The notes below the pieces were generated by a model. The model searched no databases. It had not been told where the DNA came from and saw nothing but the letters and a program-made list of their open reading frames with translations. Below are positions 7,431-15,537 of a stretch of DNA of 64,000 nucleotides, piece by piece. Origin of the DNA: an uncultured Lachnospiraceae bacterium (GTDB lineage Bacteria > Bacillota > Clostridia > Lachnospirales > Lachnospiraceae); the NCBI GenBank assembly GCA_947565425.1, contig CANOFW010000010.1, positions 1 through 64,000 on the forward strand, read 5' to 3'. The stretch's first letter is position 1. The number at the start of each line of letters is the position of its first letter. The translations under genes and the position numbers were made by a program.

Positions 7431-10127
7431 ATGGACAAGTCATCGGAAAATAAACCCAAAAAACAGATATGCACAGCATTGCTCGCCCATGTGGACGCAG
7501 GGAAAACTACGCTTTCCGAGGCGTTGTTATATGAGAGCGGCAATCTACGCAAAATAGGCAGGGTGGACAATGGAGATGCTTTTTTAGATACGGACGCGTT
7601 GGAGCGTGCAAGGGGGATTACCATTTTCTCCAAACAGGCGGTACTGAAAACGGACGACACGGTCTTTACGTTGTTAGATACGCCAGGACATGTCGATTTC
7701 TCGGCGGAAATGGAACGTACCCTGCAAGTGCTCGATTACGCGATATTGCTCATCAGCGGCGCCGACGGCGTGCAGGGGCACACACGCACGCTCTGGCAGC
7801 TATTAAAGAGGTATCATTTGCCGACCATCCTCTTTGTCAATAAGATGGACCAGCCGGGTACAGAGAGAGAAACGCTGCTAGAAGAATTAAGGGAAAAACT
7901 GGACGAAAACTGTCTTGATTTTTCCGATGTGGACAATGAGGAGTTTCAGGAAAATGTTGCCATGTGCCGGGAGGATGTGCTGGAATATTATTTAGAACAG
8001 GGCACGGTGGAAGAAGGACAAATCAGAGAGCTTATTTGGCAAAGGAAGGTATTTCCCTGCTATTTTGGTTCTGCCTTGAAGCTTGACGGAGTGAAAGAAT
8101 TTCTGCAAGGGCTGGAACGTTTTACGCAGCGGAAATCATACCCGCAGGAATTTGGCGCTAAAGTTTTTAAGATTACCCATGATGGGCAGGGCAACCGATT
8201 GAGCCATCTGAAAGTGACGGGCGGTGTGTTAAAAGTGAAAATGTCTCTGGGAAACGGGCAGGAGAAGGTCAACCAAATCCGCATTTATTCAGGTGAGAAG
8301 TTTGAGGCTGTGCCGGAGGCGTGCGCTGGGACTGTTTGTGCCGTGACCGGGTTGCAGGAAACGCGCCCGGGGGAAGGGCTGGGCATGGAAAAGGACGCTT
8401 TGGCGCCCTTATTGCAGCCGGTGTTGACTTACTGTATGGAGCTGCCGCCAGGATGCGATACAGGCAAAATGATGGCAAAATTGAGCCAGCTCGCAGAGGA
8501 GGATCCGCAGCTTCATATTATCTGGGATGAGACTTTGCAGGAAATCCGCGTGCAGGTTATGGGCGAGGTGCAGTTAGAAATCCTTACCAGTCTGATCCGA
8601 GAGCGGTTTGGCGTGGATGTGTCTTTTGGGGCAGGTAATATTTTGTACAAAGAGACGATATCCTGCCCGGTGGAGGGCGTAGGGCATTACGAACCTTTGC
8701 GCCATTATGCGGAGGTACATTTGTTGTTGGAGCCTGGAGAGCCAGGCAGCGGGCTTGTGTTTGCGGCGGCTTGCAGTGAAGACGTGTTAGACCGTAACTG
8801 GCAGCGGCTGGTGTTGACACATCTTATGGAGAAGGAGCACAGAGGCGTACTCACAGGTTCCGCGATTACGGATATGAAGATTACCCTCGCTGCGGGACGG
8901 GCACATCTCAAACATACCGAGGGCGGTGATTTCAGGCAGGCGACATACCGTGCGCTGCGTCAGGGGTTGATGGAGGCGCAGTCGGTGTTGCTAGAGCCAG
9001 TTTATGAATTTGTATTAGAAGTTCCAGAGCAAATGATTGGGCGCGCCATGACCGATATTGAGCGGATGCACGGCCATTTTGCGCCGCCTTCTGCGCAGAG
9101 CGGAATGGCGGTGATTGCCGGAACTGCGCCGGTATCTCAGATGCAGGATTATCCAAGGGAAGTCCTACAGTATACCAGAGGTGAAGGACGCTTGTCTTGT
9201 ACGTTGAAAGGTTATGAGCCTTGCCATAATACCGAAGAGGTCATGGAACAGACTGGCTATGCGCCGGAGCGGGATATGCAAAATACGGCGGATTCAGTGT
9301 TTTGTGCGCATGGCGCAGGATTTGTCGTAAAGTGGAATCAAGTCAAAGAACAGATGCATGTGGAGACGCCGGCGTTTGTACAGCGTGCGTTGCATGGAAT
9401 CGAGGATGCGGATATTTTGGACGAGACAGCCGGGATAGCAAAAGGGCGAAATCCGCAGGCAGAAACGGGCTTGCAGGAGGAAGCGTGGATCGGTGAAGAT
9501 GAGGTGGAGGCCATTCTTTCTAAGACCTTCTGTGCCAACAAGCACGGCAAGGAAGCAGTAAGAAAAGGCTATCACAGGAAGCGTGCGGTCACGGGAGAGT
9601 ATGCACCGCAGACAAAACGAACTTTTCAGATGCCGGAAAAGAAAGAGGAGTATTTTCTGGTAGACGGTTATAATATGATCTTTGCCTGGCAGGAATTAAA
9701 AGAGTTGGCGGAGCATAATATAGATAGCGCCAGAGACAGGCTTTTAGATATTATGTGTAACTACCAGGGAATGCGGGGATGTCATCTGATTGTAGTTTTT
9801 GATGCGTACCGCGTGCAGAATCACCGCACGGAGATTCTGGATTACCATAATATCCACGTCGTATTTACGAAAGAGGCGGAGACCGCCGACCAGTATATTG
9901 AAAAATTTGCACATGCGCATGGGCGGGAGTACCGTGTTGTGGTTGCTACTTCGGACGGCCTGGAGCAGATTATCATCCGCGGCCAGGGCTGCGGGCTGAT
10001 TTCTGCGCGGGAATTGCAAGAGGAAATCAAGCGTCTGGAACAGGAAGTGAGAGAAGGACTGGCAGAGAAACAAGTGGGAGGTAAAAGTTTTCTGGGAGAA
10101 GTGATGCCGGAAGAAGTGAAAGGTTAA
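7431..10127 (+). CDS. TetM/EF-G-like translational GTPase fused to a NYN (YacP) domain
   Basis: 898-residue ribosome-associated GTPase. G motifs: HVDAGKTT (residues 20-27), RGITI switch, DTPGHVDF and NKMD. EF-G-like domains follow, in the order of the ribosomal protection family (TetM/TetO/TetW). From about residue 740 a second module begins with YFLVDGYNMIFAW and continues with VVFDAYRV and VVVATSDGLEQ. This is the YacP/NYN PIN-like nuclease fold with its acidic residues. ATG 7431 follows GGGAAAGGGG with good spacing; the upstream in-frame stretch has no family similarity. Such fusions seem to occur in Lachnospiraceae, but a tetracycline resistance role should not be assumed. It ends 3 bases before the start of cobA-hemD and is likely cotranscribed with it. 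Confidence 0.88.
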   Translation: MDKSSENKPKKQICTALLAHVDAGKTTLSEALLYESGNLRKIGRVDNGDAFLDTDALERARGITIFSKQAVLKTDDTVFTLLDTPGHVDFSAEMERTLQVLDYAILLISGADGVQGHTRTLWQLLKRYHLPTILFVNKMDQPGTERETLLEELREKLDENCLDFSDVDNEEFQENVAMCREDVLEYYLEQGTVEEGQIRELIWQRKVFPCYFGSALKLDGVKEFLQGLERFTQRKSYPQEFGAKVFKITHDGQGNRLSHLKVTGGVLKVKMSLGNGQEKVNQIRIYSGEKFEAVPEACAGTVCAVTGLQETRPGEGLGMEKDALAPLLQPVLTYCMELPPGCDTGKMMAKLSQLAEEDPQLHIIWDETLQEIRVQVMGEVQLEILTSLIRERFGVDVSFGAGNILYKETISCPVEGVGHYEPLRHYAEVHLLLEPGEPGSGLVFAAACSEDVLDRNWQRLVLTHLMEKEHRGVLTGSAITDMKITLAAGRAHLKHTEGGDFRQATYRALRQGLMEAQSVLLEPVYEFVLEVPEQMIGRAMTDIERMHGHFAPPSAQSGMAVIAGTAPVSQMQDYPREVLQYTRGEGRLSCTLKGYEPCHNTEEVMEQTGYAPERDMQNTADSVFCAHGAGFVVKWNQVKEQMHVETPAFVQRALHGIEDADILDETAGIAKGRNPQAETGLQEEAWIGEDEVEAILSKTFCANKHGKEAVRKGYHRKRAVTGEYAPQTKRTFQMPEKKEEYFLVDGYNMIFAWQELKELAEHNIDSARDRLLDIMCNYQGMRGCHLIVVFDAYRVQNHRTEILDYHNIHVVFTKEAETADQYIEKFAHAHGREYRVVVATSDGLEQIIIRGQGCGLISARELQEEIKRLEQEVREGLAEKQVGGKSFLGEVMPEEVKG

Positions 10128-10130
10128 GTG

Positions 10131-11666
10131 ATGACAGAGGAAGGGACAGTGAAAGGAAAAGTATTTCTGGTGGGAGCCGGGCCAGCAGATGTGGGGCTTC
10201 TCACCTTAAAAGGCAAGGAAATACTGGAACAAGCCGAGGTAGTGGTTTGCGACCGTCTGGTAGGGGAGGGTATTTTGTCGCTGATTCCCCGTGATGCAGA
10301 GCGGATAGACGCCGGTAAGCGCGCCGGCAGTCATACTATGACACAGGAAGAAATCAATCAGACACTTTTAGAAAAAGCGCTGGAGGGAAAGTGCGTAGTA
10401 CGCCTAAAAGGTGGAGATCCCTTTTTGTTTGGCAGGGGCGGGGAAGAGTTGGAACTGCTGTTGCAGCATGAGATTCCCTTTGAGGTTGTGCCGGGCGTGA
10501 CATCGGCTTTTGCTGTCCCGGCGTACAATGGGATTCCGGTGACACACCGGGATTTTGCATCTTCCGTACATATCCTGACCGGGCACAGGAAACAGGGCCA
10601 ACCTTTGCAACTTGATTTTGAAGCGTTGGCGCGCTTATCCGGAACACTGGTTTTCCTCATGGGCGTCTTAACATTGGAAGAAATTTGTCGGGGCTTGCTG
10701 GCTGCGGGTATGCAGCCGCAGATTCCGGCGGCAGTATTGCAGCAGGGCGCGTGCGCCGGACAAAAAAAGATTATTTCCTGCCTTTCAAAAATTACAAAAG
10801 AAGCAAAGCGGCAGGGCATACAGACGCCGGCAATCCTTGTAGTTGGCGAGGTCTGTACGCTTGGCATTCAATTTGGCTGGTATGAGAAGCTTCCTCTTTT
10901 TGGACATAAAGTGTTGGTGACAAGACCGAAAGAGCGCGGGAAACTGCTGGCGGATAAGCTGCGGCAGTTGGGCGCGGAGGTAGTGGAGCATCCAACTATT
11001 CGTGTCGAAAAAATAAAAGAAAACCAAAGGCTGTGGCAGGAGTTTGAACGTCTCTCGCTATATAACTACCTCGTGTTTACATCTCCGGCAGGGGTATCGG
11101 TATTTTTTGACGAGCTGGCGGCGCGGGGGTATGATATCCGCAGTCTGGGATTGGCAAAGATTGCCGCAATTGGCCCAGGCACGGCACAGGAGATTCACAA
11201 GCGAGGGCTGCTATGTCCACATGTGCCAGAGGTTTATGACGGGGAGCATTTGGGAATACTGCTTGGAGAAATCTGTGAGGATGGGGAAAAGATTTTTATT
11301 CCGCGCGCAGCGAACGGAAATTTGCAGCTTATTCAGGAAATAGAAAAGCGAGCGTGTGTGGAAATAACGGATTTGCCGATTTACCAAACAGTTTATGAGG
11401 AGTTTCCTGCATTTGCGGATGTAAAAGGACAAATCGAAGAGGGACAGATTTCTATGGTGGTATTCACTAGTGCCTCCACGGTCAGAGGTTTTGTCCAGGC
11501 AACCAAAGGGCTGAATTACAGTTTTGTGCGGGCGGTATGTATTGGCAGGCAGACGGAGGCGGCAGCCAAAGAGCTTGCTATGAAGACTATGACGGCAAAA
11601 GAAGCAACGATAGACGGTATGGTGGAAGCTTGTGTAAAGTTATCAAAGGGAGGTGCGGATAAATGA
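10131..11666 (+). CDS. cobA-hemD: Uroporphyrinogen-III C-methyltransferase / uroporphyrinogen-III synthase fusion
   Basis: Two enzymes in 511 residues. The N-terminal part (about 1-245) is SAM-dependent CobA: VFLVGAGPADVGLLTLKG, VVCDRLV, VRLKGGDPFLFGRGGEE and VPGVTSAFAVPAYNGIPVTH, which together make precorrin-2. The C-terminal part (about 255-511) is HemD: VLVTRPKERG, LVFTSPAGVSVFF, IAAIGPGTA and VVFTSASTVRGF, which closes hydroxymethylbilane to uroporphyrinogen III. This fusion is common in Clostridia. ATG 10131 has AAAGG 8 bases upstream; a GTG at 10128 directly precedes it. The stop overlaps hemB (ATGA). Confidence 0.94.
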   Translation: MTEEGTVKGKVFLVGAGPADVGLLTLKGKEILEQAEVVVCDRLVGEGILSLIPRDAERIDAGKRAGSHTMTQEEINQTLLEKALEGKCVVRLKGGDPFLFGRGGEELELLLQHEIPFEVVPGVTSAFAVPAYNGIPVTHRDFASSVHILTGHRKQGQPLQLDFEALARLSGTLVFLMGVLTLEEICRGLLAAGMQPQIPAAVLQQGACAGQKKIISCLSKITKEAKRQGIQTPAILVVGEVCTLGIQFGWYEKLPLFGHKVLVTRPKERGKLLADKLRQLGAEVVEHPTIRVEKIKENQRLWQEFERLSLYNYLVFTSPAGVSVFFDELAARGYDIRSLGLAKIAAIGPGTAQEIHKRGLLCPHVPEVYDGEHLGILLGEICEDGEKIFIPRAANGNLQLIQEIEKRACVEITDLPIYQTVYEEFPAFADVKGQIEEGQISMVVFTSASTVRGFVQATKGLNYSFVRAVCIGRQTEAAAKELAMKTMTAKEATIDGMVEACVKLSKGGADK

Positions 11667-12646
11667 ATTTGACTTGCAGGCCGCGGCGTTTGCGCAGCGA
11701 CGGCATTTTGCGGAAAATGGTGCGGGAGGTGAGAGTGGACAAATCCTCGCTCATTTACCCCATGTTTGTGCGGGAAGGGAATCATATCAAAGAGGAAATC
11801 CCTTCTATGCCTGGGCAGTACCGCTATAGTGTGGACTGTATGGAAGAAAAACTGGTGGAACTTCGTGACGCCGGCGTGCAATCGGTGATGCTTTTTGGTA
11901 TTCCTGACAGTAAGGATGAAGTGGGAAGCGGCGCCTATGCCCAGGATGGGGTTGTGCAGCAAGCGTTTCGCAAGGCGAAACAAGTATGCCCAGATTTATA
12001 TTTGATTGGGGATGTTTGCATGTGCGAGTACACTTCCCATGGGCATTGCGGCGTGCTCTGCGGTCAGGAGGTGGACAATGACAGGACTTTGGAACTTCTG
12101 GCGAAGACGGCGTTGTCCCAGGTGCAGGCAGGCGCGGATATGGTTGCGCCCTCCGATATGATGGACGGCCGTGTGGCTGCGATTCGCAGGGTGCTTGACG
12201 AGAATGGTTATGAAAACGTTCCGCTTATGTCTTATGCAGTCAAATTTGCCTCTTCTTTCTATGGGCCGTTTCGTGACGCCGCCGGTTCTGCGCCTGCATT
12301 TGGCGATCGCAAATCTTACCAGATGGATTATCATAACCGCCGAGAAGCCTGGAAAGAAGCGATGCTTGATGTACAGGAAGGAGCGGATATCGTGATGGTT
12401 AAGCCGGCGATGGCGTATGGAGATTTGATTCGCGAAGTAAAAGAGCGCGTCAATGTTCCAGTTGCGGCTTATTCTGTCAGCGGGGAATATGCCATGGTAA
12501 AAGCAGCGGCGCAGGCGGGATTCCTTGAGGAAGAAGCAATTATGTGCGAGATGGCAGTGAGCGCTTACCGCGCAGGCTGTGATATTTATATCACCTATTT
12601 TGCCAAAGAGCTGGCAAAATGCATGGACGTGGGAATGATCGGATAG
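11663..12646 (+). CDS. hemB: Delta-aminolevulinic acid dehydratase (porphobilinogen synthase)
   Basis: Condenses two 5-aminolevulinates to porphobilinogen. 327 residues, normal length. The start overlaps the cobA-hemD stop by 4 bases. The opening RPRRLRSDGILRKMVREV is family-typical. The Zn-binding cysteines are in CMCEYTSHGHCG. The Schiff-base lysines are K194 (SYAVKFASSFYGPF) and K247 (VMVKPAMAY). Confidence 0.96.
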   Translation: MNLTCRPRRLRSDGILRKMVREVRVDKSSLIYPMFVREGNHIKEEIPSMPGQYRYSVDCMEEKLVELRDAGVQSVMLFGIPDSKDEVGSGAYAQDGVVQQAFRKAKQVCPDLYLIGDVCMCEYTSHGHCGVLCGQEVDNDRTLELLAKTALSQVQAGADMVAPSDMMDGRVAAIRRVLDENGYENVPLMSYAVKFASSFYGPFRDAAGSAPAFGDRKSYQMDYHNRREAWKEAMLDVQEGADIVMVKPAMAYGDLIREVKERVNVPVAAYSVSGEYAMVKAAAQAGFLEEEAIMCEMAVSAYRAGCDIYITYFAKELAKCMDVGMIG

Positions 12647-12657
12647 GGAGGAAGAGG

Positions 12658-13938
12658 ATGACGAGATCACAGCAATTATTTGCGGAGGCGGCAAAGGTAA
12701 TTCCCGGCGGAGTCAATTCGCCGGTACGCGCGTTCGGTTCCGTTGGCGGTACGCCGCGTTTTATCAAGCGCGCACAGGGAGCTTATATCTATGATGAGGA
12801 CGAAAATGAGTATCTTGATTTTGTCGGCTCCTGGGGGCCGATGATTTTAGGCCACGGCAAGGAAGAAGTGTTAAAAAGCGTGCAGGAAGCGTGTAGAAAA
12901 GGGCTTAGTTTTGGCGCGGCCACGGCAGTCGAGGTGGAGATGGCAAAACTCATCTGTGCTTTGGTTCCCTCCGTAGAGCTGGTGCGTATGGTAAATTCCG
13001 GGACGGAGGCAGTGATGAGCGCGATTCGCACGGCAAGGGGATTTACCGGACGGGATAAGATTGTCAAATTTGCTGGCTGCTACCATGGACATTCCGACGG
13101 ACTGTTGATACAGGCGGGTTCCGGTGTGATGACGGCGGGCGTACCCGATAGCCTAGGGGTGCCCGTGGGCTGCACAAAAGATACGCTTTCGGCAGAATAT
13201 AACAATTTAGAGAGCGTCAAGGCGCATTTTGAACGCTGCGGCGAGGAAATAGCAGCGGTGATTGTGGAGCCGGTAGCAGCAAATATGGGTGTGGTTCCTC
13301 CTGCGCCGGGATTTCTGAAAGGTCTGCGCAAAATATGTGACGATTATGACGCGCTGTTGATTTTTGATGAAGTGATTACCGGGTTCCGGCTGGGCATTGA
13401 TGGAGCGCAGGGTTATTACGGCGTCATCCCGGATTTAACGACGTTCGGCAAAATTATCGGCGGCGGCATGCCGGTAGGGGCATACGGCGGCAGACGGGAG
13501 ATTATGGAGCTTGTATCTCCCTTGGGCGGCGTATACCAGGCGGGCACTTTGAGCGGGAACCCAGTCGCTATGGCGGCGGGTATGGCGCAGCTTTCCATTT
13601 TGAGAGAGCATCCTCAATATTATGAAGATTTGAACCGGAAAGGCGACTGGTTCTATGGGCAGATACAGCGTTTGTTGAAAGAAAGGGGCAAGCCCTGGCA
13701 GGTAAACCATGTGGGTTCTTTAGGATGTCTGTATTTTACAGAGCAGATTGTGGAAGATTATCAGAGTGCGAAAACTTCCGATACGAGCTTTTTTGCAAAA
13801 TATTTCAACTACATGTTGGCGCAGGGGATTTATCTGGCGCCGTCACAGTTTGAGGCTATGTTTTTGTCTGTTGCACATACCAAGGAGATGCTGCAAAAAA
13901 CGTTAGAACGAATAACAATATTCTTACAAAAAATTTAA
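12658..13938 (+). CDS. hemL: Glutamate-1-semialdehyde 2,1-aminomutase
   Basis: PLP enzyme that turns the HemA product into 5-aminolevulinate. 426 residues. Motifs: IPGGVNSPVRAF, VNSGTEAVMSAIR, FDEVITGFR, and the PLP lysine K265 in TTFGKIIGGGMPVGAYGG. GGGAGG lies 7 bases before ATG 12658. It is the last gene of the operon; a weak AT hairpin (13937-13943 with 13948-13954) with a T run follows. HemA and HemL in the same operon fit the known channeling partnership. Confidence 0.96.
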   Translation: MTRSQQLFAEAAKVIPGGVNSPVRAFGSVGGTPRFIKRAQGAYIYDEDENEYLDFVGSWGPMILGHGKEEVLKSVQEACRKGLSFGAATAVEVEMAKLICALVPSVELVRMVNSGTEAVMSAIRTARGFTGRDKIVKFAGCYHGHSDGLLIQAGSGVMTAGVPDSLGVPVGCTKDTLSAEYNNLESVKAHFERCGEEIAAVIVEPVAANMGVVPPAPGFLKGLRKICDDYDALLIFDEVITGFRLGIDGAQGYYGVIPDLTTFGKIIGGGMPVGAYGGRREIMELVSPLGGVYQAGTLSGNPVAMAAGMAQLSILREHPQYYEDLNRKGDWFYGQIQRLLKERGKPWQVNHVGSLGCLYFTEQIVEDYQSAKTSDTSFFAKYFNYMLAQGIYLAPSQFEAMFLSVAHTKEMLQKTLERITIFLQKI

Positions 13939-14035
13939 AGAATATTAATTCTTTTTGCAACAAAAGGGTGTATACTGTGAGTATGGAAAAGATAGGAACT
14001 ATCGGAATATACAAAGAAGAAGCGGAGAGGTTACA

Positions 14036-14824
14036 GTGACGAGTGAAGAACGGATGAGAAGGGACAGGTATCTGGCAAGAAAGCGTCGGAGAAAACGGCA
14101 GAGGACAATTCAGATTATCAAGCGGTGTGTATTTTCTTGCGCGTGCGTGTTGCTGCTTGTATTTGCCTTGACAAAGATTTTATTGCGGGAGGAAAAACCG
14201 GAATCTGTACAGGCGCAGCGTAACATTTCCATACAGAATGTTATGGACGATAAGAAGCAGGAGAAAGAGCAGGGATTTCAACAGAAAGTTATTGAGGAAA
14301 CGCCGGATTATACGGTGGACCTTCTGACCCCCAATCCTTACTCCAGACCACAGATGGCAATTGAAGAAGTGAGAGGAATCGTGGTACATTATACGGCGAA
14401 TCCGGGTACGACGGCGGAGCAGAACCGCAGTTATTTCGAGAGCTTGAAAGACACACAAAAGACAAAGGCCAGCAGCCATTTTGTTGTAGGAATCGATGGC
14501 AAGATTGTGCAGTGTATTCCCAGCTCGGAGATGTCTTATGCTTCTAACGACCGCAATGCGGACACGTTATCTATCGAGTGTTGCCATCAGGACGAGACCG
14601 GGCAGTTCACGCAGGAGACTTATGATTCCCTGGTGGAATTGACAGCATGGCTCTGTGGGAAATTCAACTTGCCAGTGGATAGCGTAATTCGGCATTACGA
14701 TGTAACCGGCAAGGAATGTCCCATCTACTATGTGGAGCATGAAGACGCCTGGGAGCAGTTTAAAAAGGATGTGCAGAAATATCTTGACGAGCATGGCAAA
14801 GAGACGAAGCAGGACTTGACGTAA
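14036..14824 (+). CDS. Membrane-anchored N-acetylmuramoyl-L-alanine amidase (Amidase_2)
   Basis: Cell-wall hydrolase cutting the amide between muramic acid and the stem peptide. GTG 14036 is preferred since GGAGAGG lies 5 bases before it; ATG 14054 is an alternative. A very basic N-terminus (RYLARKRRRKRQR) precedes one transmembrane segment (about residues 28-47), so the enzyme domain is outside. The catalytic domain, about residues 100-255, shows IVVHYTANPGT (first Zn His), SSHFVVGIDG, and IRHYDVTGKECP (second His plus Cys/Lys). It resembles PGRP/AmpD-type amidases. Confidence 0.87.
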   Translation: MTSEERMRRDRYLARKRRRKRQRTIQIIKRCVFSCACVLLLVFALTKILLREEKPESVQAQRNISIQNVMDDKKQEKEQGFQQKVIEETPDYTVDLLTPNPYSRPQMAIEEVRGIVVHYTANPGTTAEQNRSYFESLKDTQKTKASSHFVVGIDGKIVQCIPSSEMSYASNDRNADTLSIECCHQDETGQFTQETYDSLVELTAWLCGKFNLPVDSVIRHYDVTGKECPIYYVEHEDAWEQFKKDVQKYLDEHGKETKQDLT

Positions 14825-14832
14825 GGATAATA

Positions 14833-15080
14833 ATGGAAGAAACGCTGACAGTGACGTTTCCCCATACGTCTGTTTTGTATCTTCGTTCTTACCAAAAGAC
14901 GCCGGATAAAATCAGGTTATTCTTAAAAGACTTGATGAGTTGGAACGGCAGGGAATAATCGGGGCATTTGATAAGCGGACAATTATTGACTTATCGGGTG
15001 ATGTCATTAAGGAGATTGCAGAATATACGGAGCTTAGTATTGCAGAAGTGGAGCGGCTTGCAGGACTTAAAACCGTGTAA
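14833..15080 (+). pseudogene. Remnant of Rpn-family recombination-promoting nuclease/putative transposase
   Basis: The segment from ATG 14833 reads VTFPHTSVLYLRSYQKTPDK, a motif I recognise from the middle of PD-(D/E)XK Rpn-type transposase-like proteins in Lachnospiraceae. The frame then changes, and the continuation reads RLDELERQGIIGAFDKRTII and DLSGDVIKEIAEYTEL up to a stop at 15080, which fits the later part of the same family. The nuclease N-terminus is absent and the middle is deleted. The first frame stops at 14958. The family assignment is from memory of motifs. Confidence 0.5.
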
Positions 15081-15537
15081 AAACAGCTTTTTAAAAATAG
15101 GGGGAATTGTGCAATGAAAATGTATAATTTTCCCTGTTTTATCGTTAAAATACAAAATTGAGGGTCTCAAGTAGAGTCAATCTTCCATCTATAAGTCGAA
15201 ATATTTTTTTCAGTGTTTTCCACAATGGTTCATACGCTATCAGATATCAGCTTGATTTTCCATAGAATGGCAGGTGTTTTGCTGCCGTAATCATAAAAAT
15301 ATAACCTTTTTCGTAAAAAAATGCATGTACATTTCTTAGAAAACAATTGCGTCATATAAAAATCAACTAATGAATGAGGATATTATATTGATTTTTTCCC
15401 CTAAAAATAAGATAATTACATCATAAGTCTGACTATCAGAATGTATACGATGTCTGTAATTTTGATGTCAGGCGGAAGGAAGAGGAACTCGTGTTGCCCT
15501 CTGACTTCAAAAAATATTAAGTAAAGGATGGAGAGAT
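15081..15537. other. Non-coding stretch before the large LamG/Ig-like gene
   Basis: AT-rich, with no credible gene. It contains a weak 9-bp hairpin near 15100-15140 behind the Rpn remnant, a promoter at 15388-15416, and a dyad with GTCAG / CTGAC arms between about 15466 and 15505 in the transcribed leader. The mRNA leader of the next gene is thus about 115 bases long. No riboswitch family is recognised. Confidence 0.5.
15388..15416 (+). promoter_or_regulatory. Promoter of the LamG/Ig-like surface protein
   Basis: TTGATT (15388-15393), a 17-base spacer and GATAAT (15411-15416), with transcription expected about 115 bases before the start codon at 15538. Confidence 0.55.

Noticed and set aside
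7431-9600. Calling the GTPase a tetracycline resistance gene
   Set aside because: It has the same fold as TetM/TetO but a NYN fusion and an operon position that point to a chromosomal housekeeping or stress role; resistance cannot be claimed from motifs alone.
11996-12694. A 232-codon minus-strand frame across hemB
   Set aside because: Antisense shadow of a well-supported hemB; composition is His/Arg-rich with no motif.
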